From the NCBI RefSeq assembly GCF_000717335.1, contig NZ_JNYZ01000025.1:1-64000 (forward strand): DNA of 64,000 nucleotides, read 5' to 3'. A program made the position numbers and the translations under genes. Origin of the DNA: Amycolatopsis jejuensis (GTDB taxonomy: Bacteria; Actinomycetota; Actinomycetes; Mycobacteriales; Pseudonocardiaceae). Every line of letters begins with the position of its first letter. Positions within the stretch are counted from its first letter, which is position 1. The notes under the pieces are model-generated. The model ran no database searches, was not told the DNA's origin, and saw only the letters and a list, made by a program, of their open reading frames with translations. Shown here piece after piece: positions 24,535-33,848 of this stretch.

Positions 24535-25410
24535 CAGCCGGAGCGGACGACGCCCGCTCGAGTCACCCGGCACCACACGCCGCGAGGCGACTCCGCCCAC
24601 CAATCGACGACGCACCGACCCGGCTCAAACCGCACCCCGCCACTCACCTGGGCGGACGAGGCACCAGCCGAGCCAGACGTCCCGAAGCAGACCCCTCAAC
24701 CGCGCACCCTCGACTTTTCAACGGCACCCCGGCCGCGGCGACCCACTCGCCAGGAGGATGACGGGTTCACCCGATTCGAGCCACACCCAGGCCCACCTGC
24801 ACGCCGCCAGGCAAGCCCGATCGCCGGACGGACGCCACAAGCCCCCGCCTCGGCCGCGAGCCAACCTCGCCCACCAGCCGGACGACATGCCGCTAGGTTC
24901 ATGCCGCCCCGGGCCGAACGACCTACGGCAAGCCTGCCCCCGCACGCCGGACGGACAACGCCGCCACAGCCGCACACGGTCAGGCAGCCCGCGCATGCCG
25001 GACGGGCAACGCGCCCGAACTACCCAGCAAGACAGTCCCCGCACGCCGGGCGGACAACGCACCCGTCAAGCCGCACCCGGCCCGACCCTCGACCCGGAAC
25101 CGCACACATGACCCGCCCGCTCCAGCCCGAACGCGGCCCGACCACCGCCCACGACCCGGACCCGCGCACAATGACCCGCCCGCTCCAGCGCGAACGCGGC
25201 CCGACCACCGCTCACGACCCGGGTCCGTCACCGCACGCAACGACGCGCCCGCTCCAGACCGGACATGGCCCGGTCCAACCTCACGCGGCCCATCAACCAA
25301 CCGCAGCTCCGCCACGGCACGACCACGGGCACAGCTCCGCCACTCCCCGACCAAACCCACCACGGCCCGAGCACCCCCACCGCAGCCCAACCCCTCCGTC
25401 CACAAAGGAC
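24535..25410. repeat. Gene-free stretch with two families of degenerate tandem repeats
   Basis: About 0.9 kb with no convincing gene. CCCCGCACGCCGGACGGAC and relatives recur at 24938, about 24987 and 25037 (unit about 50 bases). A second array has ATGACCCGCCCGCTCCAG at 25108 and 25171 and a mutated copy at 25240 (units 63 and 69 bases). Long frames on both strands are translations of these repeats. It separates the convergent STAS and bifunctional nuclease genes. Confidence 0.55.
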
Positions 25411-25926
25411 TCAAGCGCCTGGGTCGCGGAAATCCTCCGGGCTCACATCGTCCAGCAGGTCACGGAAGCGGCGGATCTCGTCCTCGTCCGGTTCGTCGTC
25501 GCCGTCCAGCGCGGACTCGTCGCCCGCGGCTACCGTGACGTCCACCGCTGCCTCGTCCAGTACTGCCTCTGCCACCTCCAGGGGCGCCTGGGTGCGGAGG
25601 CCGATCGCGATCGCGTCGCTGGGGCGGGCCGAGATGCGGATGCCGTCGGCCAGTACCAGGTCGGCGTGGAAGATGCTGTCGCGCAGCTGGGTGATTTCCA
25701 CGCGTTCGACGTGTTGTCCCAGTGCGGACAGCACTTCGATGATCAGCTCCACCGTGCCCGGCCTCGCCGACACGACGTGCTCCTGCGCGGCCGCCAGTTC
25801 CTGGGCCTCCGGCGCGCCGATGGTGATCGCCAGCCAGCGGCGCGAACCGGATTCCTCGCGCAGCAGCACCACCGGCGCCGACTCCTGTGCCACCACGGCC
25901 AAGCCCTGCACCCGCACGTGCACCAT
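25411..25926 (-). CDS. Bifunctional nuclease (BFN/DUF151)-family protein
   Basis: A 171-residue protein with the BFN domain: SAPVVLLREESGSRRWLAITIG, EAQELAAAQ, PGTVELIIEVLSALGQHVERVEI, TQLRDSIFHADLVLADGIRI and ARPSDAIAIGLRTQAP. The C-terminal tail is very acidic (DGDDEPDEDEIRRFRDLLDD). Plant members show DNase and RNase activity; in actinobacteria this conserved gene has no settled role. GGGGTGATCCC precedes ATG 25926. It is divergent from the RsbW-SigF operon. Confidence 0.88.
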   Translation of the reverse strand: MVHVRVQGLAVVAQESAPVVLLREESGSRRWLAITIGAPEAQELAAAQEHVVSARPGTVELIIEVLSALGQHVERVEITQLRDSIFHADLVLADGIRISARPSDAIAIGLRTQAPLEVAEAVLDEAAVDVTVAAGDESALDGDDEPDEDEIRRFRDLLDDVSPEDFRDPGA

Positions 25927-26012
25927 GGGATCACCCCGTTTCCCAGACAGTTCTCCCCAGGTGACTACCCAACCATCCGCCGTTTGTCACGCGAATTCGG
26001 GAACAACCCGAC

Positions 26013-26038
26013 GTGTCGGGACGGCTCCGGATGGGTAT
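26013..26038 (+). promoter_or_regulatory. Possible SigF-type promoter
   Basis: GTGT (26013-26016) and GGGTAT (26033-26038) with a 16-base spacer match the GTTT / GGGTAT form of actinobacterial SigF promoters at all but one position. The -10 element is only nine bases from the RsbW ATG, and no Shine-Dalgarno sequence fits, so a leaderless or nearly leaderless transcript under SigF autoregulation is suggested. Confidence 0.45.
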
Positions 26039-26047
26039 GCGGCTGGC

Positions 26048-26500
26048 ATGGACGACGAGGGACCCGGCTTCGCGCCCCGTGGCGGGATGCCTGCGGTGGA
26101 CCGCCTGCTCGACGAGGTGATCGAGCTCCGGCTGCCGGCGGAGACGAACCAGATACCGCTGGTACGCATGCTCGCTCAGGCCGTCGCGGCGCGGGCCGAC
26201 TACGGGCTCGACGCGATCGCCGATGCGAAAATGGCCGTCGACGAGGCGTGTGCGCAAGTGGTCGAGGCAGCTGCGCCGGGGGTCTCGATGACCTGCCGCT
26301 TCACCGTCTCGCCCGGTGGTATCCATCTCACCGTGGAGAGCCACACCCGCAGCCCGCACCCGCCGAGTGAGCGCAGCTTCGGCTGGCACGTGCTGACCAC
26401 GCTCGCCGCCGCCGTGTCGGCACGATGCGTGCCGGATTCGGCACCGGGTGTCTACGCGCTCGCCCTCGAGCTCGACCTCCATCCGGAGACGACCGGGTGA
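26048..26500 (+). CDS. rsbW: RsbW-like anti-sigma factor (HATPase)
   Basis: A 150-residue GHKL-type ATP-binding protein. IELRLPAETNQIPLVRMLAQ, the N-box-like DAKMAVDEACAQVVEAA and HLTVESHTRS, and GWHVLTTLAAAV fit an anti-sigma kinase, although the glycine-rich G1 box is weak. It would hold the downstream sigma factor inactive by binding. Its TGA overlaps the GTG start of the sigma factor (GTGA), the standard coupled arrangement that keeps both at equal levels. Confidence 0.85.
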   Translation: MDDEGPGFAPRGGMPAVDRLLDEVIELRLPAETNQIPLVRMLAQAVAARADYGLDAIADAKMAVDEACAQVVEAAAPGVSMTCRFTVSPGGIHLTVESHTRSPHPPSERSFGWHVLTTLAAAVSARCVPDSAPGVYALALELDLHPETTG

Positions 26501-27282
26501 ACCAGCAGCCGATCACCCGGCGCCGGGACGAGTACGCCCATACGGCACCGTGGTTCGAGGAGCTCGCCGGCCTGCCCGCCGGCGACCCCGGACGCACGCG
26601 CCTGCGGGAACAGCTCGTCACCGAGTTCCTGCCGGTGGCCGAGCACATCGCCACCCGTTTCACCGGCCGTGGCGAACCCCGGGAGGACCTCGTGCAGGTC
26701 GCCCGGATCGGCCTGATCAACGCGATCGACCGGTTCACCCCTGACCGCGGCCCGGACTTCCTGTCCTTCGCCGTGCCGACGATCATGGGCGAGATCCGCC
26801 GGTACTTCCGCGACACCGGCTGGTCGGTCCGCGTCCCGCGGCGGCTCAAGGAACTGCATCTCGCGCTGAGCCACGGCTCCGGCACGCTCTCGCAGACCCT
26901 CGGCCGCGCGCCGACCCCGAGCGAGCTCGCCGAGCACCTCGGGCTCGACGTCTCCGAGGTCCACGAAGGACTCATCGCGGGCAACGCGTACCAGACCCTG
27001 TCGGTGGACAAACCGGTGCACGACGACGCCGAACCGCTCCTGCTCGCCGACACCCTCGGCGGGGAGGACGCCGAACTCGAGCACATCGAGAACCACGAGG
27101 CACTGCAGCCCCTGCTGCGTGAACTGCCGAAACGCGAGCGCGCGATCCTCGTGATGCGGTTCTTCGGCGGCCTCACCCAGACCCAGATCGCCGAGCGGGT
27201 CGGGATCTCGCAGATGCACGTGTCCCGGCTGCTTTCGCAGACGCTGGAACGACTCCGCGGCGAGCTGACCGGCGAACCCTGA
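26497..27282 (+). CDS. sigF: SigF/SigB-type alternative sigma factor
   Basis: A 261-residue sigma-70 group 3 factor. Region 2: FLPVAEHIATRFTGRGEPREDLVQVARIGLINAIDRF with core-binding and -10 recognition residues (FLSFAVPTIMGEIRRYFRDTGW); region 3 RVPRRLKELHLALS and LGRAPTPSELAEHLG; region 4 LPKRERAILVMRFFGGLTQTQIAERVGISQMHVSRLL. These factors run stress, stationary-phase or developmental programmes. GTG 26497 is chosen from its overlap with the anti-sigma gene and from homology; a longer frame upstream is only the shadow of RsbW. Confidence 0.93.
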   Translation: MNQQPITRRRDEYAHTAPWFEELAGLPAGDPGRTRLREQLVTEFLPVAEHIATRFTGRGEPREDLVQVARIGLINAIDRFTPDRGPDFLSFAVPTIMGEIRRYFRDTGWSVRVPRRLKELHLALSHGSGTLSQTLGRAPTPSELAEHLGLDVSEVHEGLIAGNAYQTLSVDKPVHDDAEPLLLADTLGGEDAELEHIENHEALQPLLRELPKRERAILVMRFFGGLTQTQIAERVGISQMHVSRLLSQTLERLRGELTGEP

Positions 27283-27399
27283 TCGAGCGAACCGGAAAAC
27301 ACCCGCTCCGGGGTCGCCCGTCCGGGCCCGATCCCGTTGTCGCACCCGTCCCGATCTGCAAAGATCGCGAACCTGTCGACCGATCCGAGGAGGGACCCG

Positions 27400-27813
27400 A
27401 TGACCTCGCGACTCAACCCGTACATCAGTTTCGCCGGCGACGCGCGTGCCGCGATGGAGTTCTATCACGACGTGTTCGGCGGCCGGCTCGACCTGAACAC
27501 CTACGGCGAAGCCGGTGCACCCGCCGAAGCAGGCAACGCGGACAACATCATGCACGCGCTCCTGGAGAGCGACAACGGCTTCACGCTCATGGCGTCGGAC
27601 GTCCCGCCCGGCATGGAACACAACCCCGGCACCAACATTTCGGTCAGCCTCAGCGGCGACGACACGGATCTGCTCCGCGGTTACTGGGCGAAACTGACCG
27701 ACAGCGGCACCGTGTCGGTCCCGCTGGAAAAGCAGATGTGGGGCGACGAGTTCGGCGCGTGCACCGACCGGTTCGGCATCAGCTGGATGGTCAACATCGG
27801 CGCACCGCGCTGA
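27400..27813 (+). CDS. VOC-superfamily (PhnB-like) protein
   Basis: A 137-residue single-domain glyoxalase-fold protein: LNPYISFAGDARAAMEFYHDVFGGRLDLNTYGEAG, FTLMASDVPPGMEH, ISVSLSGDD and SVPLEKQMWGDEFGACTDRFGISWMVNI. This matches the PhnB/DUF1428-like group of VOC proteins, often annotated as 3-demethylubiquinone methyltransferase-like, whose real functions are mostly unknown. GAGGAGGG lies seven bases before the ATG. Confidence 0.88.
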   Translation: MTSRLNPYISFAGDARAAMEFYHDVFGGRLDLNTYGEAGAPAEAGNADNIMHALLESDNGFTLMASDVPPGMEHNPGTNISVSLSGDDTDLLRGYWAKLTDSGTVSVPLEKQMWGDEFGACTDRFGISWMVNIGAPR

Positions 27814-27832
27814 CAGTTTTCGCGGAAACGCG

Positions 27833-28555
27833 ATGCGAGTAGTGATCGTCGGCGGCGGCTTCGCGGGTACCACGCGGCCCGCGAGCTGCAGCGCACCGCA
27901 GGCGCCGAAGTGGTCGTCGTCAAGCCCACGGACTACTTCCGGTACCTGCGGCTGCTGCCCGAAGTCGCCGCCGGGATCCTCGGCCCGCGCAGCATCACCG
28001 TGTCGATCCCGGACGCCCTGCCCGGGGTGCACCTGGCTCTCGACACGGTGACCGCGGTGGATCTCGACAGCCGCACCGTGCGCGACACCGATCCCGAGGA
28101 CGGCGAACTCGGCTACGACCGGCTCGTGCTCGCCGCGGGCAGCGTCAACAAGCTGCTCCCGATCCCCGGCGTCGCCGAGCGGCTTCCGCGGGGTGGTACG
28201 TCGGGTCCGGCCCGATCCGCTGGTCTCGGACCTCGGCCTGGAGACGCGGAATGGCCGCATCGTCGTCACCGCGCAGCTCGGTGTCCCGGGCCGGCCGGAG
28301 GTACGCCGCAGCGGTACCGGACCTCACCAAGCCCGGTTCGATCACCCCGATGACCGCGCAGCACGCCCGGGCACGCTCGCCGGTCGCACCGTGGCGGCGT
28401 CGCTCGGGCACGGACGGCCGCGTCCGTACCGGCACCACGACCTGGGCTTCGCCGTCGACCTCGGGCTCGCGCCGAGCGGCCGCAAACCCGTTCCACGTCC
28501 CGCTTTCCGGCCGTCCGGCGGTGACCGGGCTCTCTGCCCATCGCGGACGCTGACG
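27833..28555 (+). pseudogene. Broken type II NADH dehydrogenase (NDH-2)
   Basis: Pieces of a membrane-associated FAD NADH dehydrogenase appear in shifting frames. The start reads MRVVIVGGGFAG, then a frame change leads to ARELQRTAGAEVVVVKPTDY and FRYLRLLPEVAAGILGPRSI, through LGYDRLVLAAGSVNKLLPIPG. A large part (NADH-binding region) is then missing. The C-terminal part resumes as VRPDPLVSDLGLETRNGRIVV, next frame YAAAVPDLTKPGSITPMTAQHA, next VAASLGHGRPRPYRHHDLGF, and finally NPFHVPLSGRP. At least three frameshifts and an internal deletion rule out function. Translation of each frame stops early. Confidence 0.88.
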
Positions 28556-28602
28556 CGTCAACAACCGGTATCGTGGCCGGGAGACGACGAGGAAGTGACG
28601 TG

Positions 28603-29640
28603 ATGGAACTCGGGATCTACAGCTTCGGCGACCGGCCGCCGGACCCGCGCACCGGGGAGCAGGTGCCGGTCGCGCAGCGGCTGGCGGAGACGGTCGAGCG
28701 GATCCGGCTGGCCGACGAGCTCGGTCTCGGCTTCTACGGCCTCGGCGAGCACCACCTGGAGCAGTTCGCCATCTCGAACCCGGCGACCGTGCTGGCCGCG
28801 GCGGCGAGCGTCACCGAGCACATCACGCTGTCCAGCGCCGTCACCGTGCTGTCCACCGAGGACCCGGTCCGCGTGTACCAGCAGTTCACGACGCTGGACC
28901 AGCTCAGCCGCGGCCGCGCGGAACTGCTCGCCGGGCGCGGGTCGTTCACCGAGTCGTTCCCGCTCTTCGGCGCCGACCTCGGCGAGTACGACGCGCTCTT
29001 CGAGGAGAAGCTCGCGCTCCTGCTGCGGCTCGACCGCGAGGACCCGATCACCTGGTCCGGCCGGTTCCGCCCACCGCTGACCGGCGCGCACGTCTACCCG
29101 CGCCCGTACGGCAGGCGGCTGCGGATTTCGGTCGGCACCGGCGGGCATCCGGAGTCGTCGGTGCGCGCCGGGCTGCTCGGCCTGCCCGTGGTGTACGCGG
29201 TGATCGGCGGCGAGCCCGAGCGGTTCGCGCCGCTCGTGGACCTCTACCGGCGGGCAGGCGAAGCGGGCGAACACTCCCCCGGCGACCTGCACGTCACGAT
29301 GAGCGCCATCGGGCTCATCGCCGAAAACTCCCAGGACGCCAAGGAAAGCTTCTACCCGTACTGGCTCGAGACGATGAAGTACGGCGCCCGCGCCCGCGGC
29401 TGGCAGATCCCCACGCGCGCCGAGTACGACGAGTACACCCGTGGCGCCCGTGCGCTGTTCACCGGCAGCCCGGACGAGGTCGCCGACCGGCTCATCACCG
29501 TCGGCAAGCTCACCGGCGCCGACCGCTACGCCCTGCAGATGGACTGGTCCGGCGTCCCGCACCGGATCGTGATGAAGTCCATCGAGCTGCTCGGCACCGA
29601 GGTACTCCCCCGCGTCCGCAAGGAATTCGACCCTGCCTGA
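28603..29640 (+). CDS. LLM-class flavin-dependent oxidoreductase
   Basis: A 345-residue luciferase-like monooxygenase: MELGIYSFGDRPPDPRTG, LGFYGLGEHHLEQFAISNPA, HITLSSAVTVLSTEDPVRVYQQF, LDQLSRGRAELLAGRGSF and FTGSPDEVADRLITVGKLTG. The EHH segment and full length match the group that uses FMN (bacterial luciferase-like) rather than the shorter F420 forms. Substrate unknown. GAGGAAGTGACG precedes the ATG. It stops one base before the stop of the opposing peptidase gene. Confidence 0.88.
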   Translation: MELGIYSFGDRPPDPRTGEQVPVAQRLAETVERIRLADELGLGFYGLGEHHLEQFAISNPATVLAAAASVTEHITLSSAVTVLSTEDPVRVYQQFTTLDQLSRGRAELLAGRGSFTESFPLFGADLGEYDALFEEKLALLLRLDREDPITWSGRFRPPLTGAHVYPRPYGRRLRISVGTGGHPESSVRAGLLGLPVVYAVIGGEPERFAPLVDLYRRAGEAGEHSPGDLHVTMSAIGLIAENSQDAKESFYPYWLETMKYGARARGWQIPTRAEYDEYTRGARALFTGSPDEVADRLITVGKLTGADRYALQMDWSGVPHRIVMKSIELLGTEVLPRVRKEFDPA

Positions 29641-29641
29641 G

Positions 29642-31159
29642 TCAGGACAGGACCTTCTGCAACGCGGTTCCGTCCGGTACCCCGAGCCCGGTACACGCGT
29701 CCCATCCGGCGGCAGCCGAGAACGCGCCGTTGCCGCCCTGGGTGATGTCGCGGAACCCCGGCTGCACCTTGCCGGCGCCCACCCCGGCGTACAGCTTGCT
29801 GTGCACCAGCCCGAACCCGTGCCCGGCGGACTGCGCGAGACGGCTCAGCAGCGCCGCCCACAACGGCGAAACCGCGCTCGTACCCCCGACCACCGCCTGC
29901 TGCCCGTCGACGAGAATCCGGTACCCGGTCGCCGGATCGGCGTTCCCGGCGACGTCCGGCACCCCGCGGCCGCCGCTGGGCACCCCGGCGGGCTGCTGGA
30001 AGCCCGGCACTGCGAAGACGTCACTCACGCCGCCACCGGTCGCCCCGCCGCCGGAGGTGTTCCAGACGGTTTCGGAGTCCACTGTGGACGGTGGCGTGCC
30101 GTCGAGCCGGGTCCCGCCGCAAGCCAAGGCATGCGGGCTCGACGCCGGGAAATCGACGTGCTGAGCCCCGTCGTTCTGCCCGTCACTGCTGCCGTTGTCG
30201 CCGGACGCGCAGCACACCGTCACCCCGAGCGCGGCCGCGTCCGCGAACGCCTGATCCATTGCGGTACGCGCCTGCTCGGTCCACTGATCCTCGGACTGGC
30301 CCCAGCTGATGCTGACCGCAACCGGCGTCGGCGTCGCATGGATCGCGGTGCTGACGGCGTCGAGAAAACCTTGGTCGGTGTTCGGCGCGAAGTACACGAC
30401 CTGCGCGGCACCCGGCGCGAGCGCGCCGATCACCTCGATGTCGAGCAGCACCTCGCCGTCGGCCGAATCCGGGTCGCCGGCCGGAGCGTTCTTGCCGCCG
30501 TCGACCCCGGCCGCGGTCACCTTCGGTTCGGCGATTTTCAAGCCCGCGAAGTAGTTCTCGAGATCCTCGGGCCGGTACCCACCGCCGAGCTCGATCACCG
30601 CGACGGTCTGGCCGGTGCCGTCGGTACCCGCCGGGAAGCCGTACAGCGACCCGACCTGGTCCGGCGTGAACCCCTGTGCGGCAGCGTCGGTGTGCAGCCG
30701 GAACTGCGCCCGCGCCTGCGGCCGTTCGTCGAGCCCGAGGACGGCGACCACCGCGTCCCCCAGCGCCGCGGGAACCTGGAGTTCCCCGCTGCGGACCGGA
30801 AATTCGCCGGAGCCGTACCGGACCTGGCTCAATTCGGTCCCGAACGTGGCCGCCATCGCGCGAGCCGGGCCCCGCACCGAAACGCGCCGCGATCCGGCAT
30901 GCAGGTCGGTGACGGTCAGCCCGGCGTCGGTGAGGACCGTGCGCGCCAGATCGAGGTCGTCGGACGTGGCGCCGTACTGTTCGGCCAGTTCTGTTGTGGT
31001 GAGCGGTCCGCTCAGCGCGGCCGCATCGAGAGCCGCGCGGCGCCGCAGGACGACCGTGGCGGTGATCGTGGCGTCCGGGTCGACCGGGCCGAGTACCTCG
31101 GCCGCGGTGAACGACGGACGCCTGCTTCCGGAAATTGACACCCACTGTGATTCTGTCAT
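29642..31159 (-). CDS. S53-family serine carboxyl peptidase (sedolisin/kumamolisin type)
   Basis: A 505-residue zymogen. The N-terminal prodomain (about 1-160: LTTTELAEQYGATSDDLDLA, VSVRGPARAMAATFGTELSQ) matches pro-kumamolisin. The mature enzyme shows FTPDQVGSLYGFPAG, the Glu/Asp dyad in GEVLLDIEVIGALAPGA, the oxyanion Asp in CCASGDNGSSDG, the catalytic Ser in VGGTSAVSPLWAALL, and the C-terminal calcium site DITQGGNGAFSAAAGWDACTG. Sedolisins act at acid pH outside the cell. No classical signal peptide is visible, as is common in kumamolisins. ATG 31159 is preferred to the longer frame beginning at 31243. Confidence 0.92.
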   Translation of the reverse strand: MTESQWVSISGSRRPSFTAAEVLGPVDPDATITATVVLRRRAALDAAALSGPLTTTELAEQYGATSDDLDLARTVLTDAGLTVTDLHAGSRRVSVRGPARAMAATFGTELSQVRYGSGEFPVRSGELQVPAALGDAVVAVLGLDERPQARAQFRLHTDAAAQGFTPDQVGSLYGFPAGTDGTGQTVAVIELGGGYRPEDLENYFAGLKIAEPKVTAAGVDGGKNAPAGDPDSADGEVLLDIEVIGALAPGAAQVVYFAPNTDQGFLDAVSTAIHATPTPVAVSISWGQSEDQWTEQARTAMDQAFADAAALGVTVCCASGDNGSSDGQNDGAQHVDFPASSPHALACGGTRLDGTPPSTVDSETVWNTSGGGATGGGVSDVFAVPGFQQPAGVPSGGRGVPDVAGNADPATGYRILVDGQQAVVGGTSAVSPLWAALLSRLAQSAGHGFGLVHSKLYAGVGAGKVQPGFRDITQGGNGAFSAAAGWDACTGLGVPDGTALQKVLS

Positions 31160-31275
31160 CACCCCATGGTCACCCCTCCGGGGCGAACGCACCACCGACG
31201 CTGTCCGGAGATCTGTCCGGCCGATCACCTGGACGGCGGTCACCGCGTGTTTCCGGGCGGCAGCACAGTGTTCGC

Positions 31276-32481
31276 ATGCGACGGATACTGACTCTCGGCA
31301 CGGCCGCCGTGCTCACCCTCGGTGCAGTCACCGCGTCGAGCAGCGCGGAGGGAGACCTGGCCGCGCACGGCTGGGTCGGCACGTGGGCGGCGTCGCCCTC
31401 GGCTGCCGTGCCGAACACGTCCCAGGGGTATCCGAACTTCTCGATCCGCAACGTGGTCCACACCAGCGCGGGCGGAACTCAGGCGCGGGTAAGGCTTTCC
31501 AATACCTTCGGCACCACACCGCTCGTGTTCGGCCACGTCACCCTCGCCGTCGCGGAGACGCCCAACAGCCCCCGCGCCGCGGGCGGCACAATGCGCTCCC
31601 TGACGTTCGGCGGACAGTCCACAGTGGTCGTTCCGCCCGGCGCCGAGGTGCTGAGCGACCCGGCGTGGGTGCGCGTGCCCGCCGACGCAGACCTCCTCGT
31701 GACCACCTACGTACCAAGCCCGTCCGGCCCGGTCACCTTCCACCCGCTCGCGCAGCAGACGTCGTTCTTCACCCGCAACGGCGATTTCGCGGGCGAGGAA
31801 TCGGGGACGTCGTTCACCGAGCAGACAGCGGTGTGGCACTACGTCAGCCAGGTCGACGTACGCGGACCGGCGCGCGGCACCGTGGTCACGCTCGGCGATT
31901 CGATCACCGACGGCGCCGACTCCAGCTGGGGCACCAATCACCGCTGGCCGGACCTGCTGAGCGACCGGCTGCACGGCCGGCTCGGCGTGCTCAACGCCGG
32001 GATCAGCGGAAACCGGCTCCTGCTCGACGCCCCGCCCGGCCAGGGATCGGGCCGCAACGCGCTCGCCCGGCTCGCCGACGACGTGCTCACCAACGGCGAC
32101 GTCCGCACCTTGATCGTGCTGGAGGGCATCAACGACATCCAGCAGGACCCGCACCAGACCGACCCGGCGCCGATCATCTCCGCGCTACGCCAGATCGTCG
32201 CGCAAGCCCACGCGCAGGGCATCCGCGTGCTCGGCGGCACGCTCACGCCGTTCAAGGGCTGGCAGGTCTACGACGCGACGCTGGAGCAGACCCGGCAGGC
32301 GGTGAACACGTTCATCCGCACCAGCGGGATCTACGACGGCGTCATCGATTTCGACGCCGCCCTCCGCAATCCCGCCGACCCGCTTACCATGCTCCCGGCC
32401 TACGACTCCGGCGACCACCTGCACCCGAACGACGCCGGGTACCAGCGGATGGCCGACATGGTCCCGCTCAATCTCCTGTGA
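31276..32481 (+). CDS. Secreted SGNH/GDSL-family hydrolase
   Basis: A 401-residue protein with a signal peptide (MRRILTLGTAAVLTLGAVTA). A beta-rich N-terminal domain (WVGTWAASPSAAVPNTSQG, RLSNTFGTTPLVFG) precedes an SGNH esterase domain: block I VVTLGDSITDGADSSWGTN with the Ser nucleophile, block II Gly in NAGISGNRLL, block III Asn in LEGINDIQQDP, and block V GDHLHPNDAGYQRM with Asp and His. Such enzymes remove acyl groups from polysaccharides or lipids outside the cell. Its last 14 bases overlap the end of the convergent transporter gene. Confidence 0.9.
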   Translation: MRRILTLGTAAVLTLGAVTASSSAEGDLAAHGWVGTWAASPSAAVPNTSQGYPNFSIRNVVHTSAGGTQARVRLSNTFGTTPLVFGHVTLAVAETPNSPRAAGGTMRSLTFGGQSTVVVPPGAEVLSDPAWVRVPADADLLVTTYVPSPSGPVTFHPLAQQTSFFTRNGDFAGEESGTSFTEQTAVWHYVSQVDVRGPARGTVVTLGDSITDGADSSWGTNHRWPDLLSDRLHGRLGVLNAGISGNRLLLDAPPGQGSGRNALARLADDVLTNGDVRTLIVLEGINDIQQDPHQTDPAPIISALRQIVAQAHAQGIRVLGGTLTPFKGWQVYDATLEQTRQAVNTFIRTSGIYDGVIDFDAALRNPADPLTMLPAYDSGDHLHPNDAGYQRMADMVPLNLL

Positions 32482-33763
32482 CCGCCACGATCGGCCGGCG
32501 CGGGAACGTCAGCACGGCAAGGAGACTGAGCACCCCGACGCCGACCATGTAGAGCGAAACCGACAGCGACGTCCCGGTGGAGCTCTGCAACGCGGTCGCG
32601 ATCAACGGCGCGAACCCGCCGCCCAGCACCGCACCGACGGCATACGCGAACGACGATCCGCTGTACCGGTAACGGGATTCGAACAGCTCCGCGAACAACG
32701 CGGACTGCGGGCCGTACGTCGCGCCGAGGCCGATGTTCAGCACCAGCACGGCCAGCAGCAGCAAGGCGGGCTGAGCGGTGTCCACCAGCAGGAAGAACGG
32801 GATGGACCACACCACCAGCAGCACCGAACCAGCCAGGTACACGGGTTTCCGGCCGACCCGGTCCGACCAGATCGCCGCCGCGACGATGCTCACCAGCCAC
32901 ACCACGCTGCCCGCGATCACCACGACCAGCATCGTGGTGCTGGACAACTTCAGCACGGAGGTGCCGTAGGAAAGCAGGTATGCGAAGAAGATGTATCCGA
33001 GCGCGGTGTTGGCGATGAAGCTGACCGCGGCGGCCAGCACCTGCTTCGGCCGCGCGCGCAGCACTTCGACGATCGGCAGGCGGCTGCGCGTGCCGGTGCT
33101 GCGCAGCTTCGCGAACACCGGGCTTTCCTCCACCCGCAGCCGGATCACGAGCCCGACCACCACGAGCACCAGGCTGAGCAGGAACGGGATCCGCCAGCCC
33201 CAGGACCGGAACTGGTCCGGCGACAGCGAGCTGTTCACCGCGAAGAACACCAGCTGTGCCAGGATCAGCCCGGCGGGGACGCCGATCTGCGAGAACGAAC
33301 CGTAGCGCCCGCGTTTGCCCTCGGGGGCATGCTCGACCGCCATCAGCGCGGCGCCGCCCCACTCCCCGCCGGCCGAAATCCCTTGCAGCACACGGAGAAC
33401 GACGAGCAGGACCGGCGCGAGCACGCCGGCCTGCCCGAACGTCGGCAGCACCCCGACCCCGGCGGTCGCCAGCCCCATCAGCACGAGCGACGCCACCAGC
33501 ATCGCCTTGCGCCCCACCCGGTCCCCGAAGTGGCCCCACACGATCCCGCCGAGCGGCCGCGCCACAAACCCGACGCCGAGCGTCGCGAACGCGGCGAGCG
33601 TGCCCGACGCCGGGGACAGCGACGGGAAGAAGAGCTTGTTGAACACCAGGGCAGTCGCGGTGCTGTAGATGAAATAGTCGTACCATTCGATCGTCGTCCC
33701 GACCGAGCTGGCGAGCGCCACCCGCCTGATCCGCCGTGCGGTGTCGACCTCTTGCTCGAGCAC
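32468..33763 (-). CDS. MHS-family MFS metabolite:H+ symporter
   Basis: A 431-residue major facilitator: ASSVGTTIEWYDYFIYSTATAL in helix 1, GHFGDRVGRKAMLVASLVLMG, RVLQGISAGGEWGGAALMAVEHAP and IPFLLSLVLVVVGLVIRLRVEESPVF. These are marks of the MHS group (citrate, shikimate, alpha-ketoglutarate, proline/betaine carriers). The substrate cannot be inferred. It lies 85 bases from the cupin gene, on the same strand and downstream of it, so it may be the last gene of that operon. Confidence 0.9.
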   Translation of the reverse strand: MLEQEVDTARRIRRVALASSVGTTIEWYDYFIYSTATALVFNKLFFPSLSPASGTLAAFATLGVGFVARPLGGIVWGHFGDRVGRKAMLVASLVLMGLATAGVGVLPTFGQAGVLAPVLLVVLRVLQGISAGGEWGGAALMAVEHAPEGKRGRYGSFSQIGVPAGLILAQLVFFAVNSSLSPDQFRSWGWRIPFLLSLVLVVVGLVIRLRVEESPVFAKLRSTGTRSRLPIVEVLRARPKQVLAAAVSFIANTALGYIFFAYLLSYGTSVLKLSSTTMLVVVIAGSVVWLVSIVAAAIWSDRVGRKPVYLAGSVLLVVWSIPFFLLVDTAQPALLLLAVLVLNIGLGATYGPQSALFAELFESRYRYSGSSFAYAVGAVLGGGFAPLIATALQSSTGTSLSVSLYMVGVGVLSLLAVLTFPRRPIVAVTGD

Positions 33764-33848
33764 GTCCGCGCCCCCCTTTTCCGGCTACCGGCGGGTCATG
33801 ATGGCACGGATGATCACCCGGGTCGACCGACGGAAGGCGGGTGCGGCC

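Noticed and set aside
24718..25414. Minus-strand frames with RCPSGMRGL-like and RWSGRVRAGAGG-like peptide repeats.
   Set aside because: They only translate the intergenic tandem repeats, lack ribosome sites and show no codon bias of their own.
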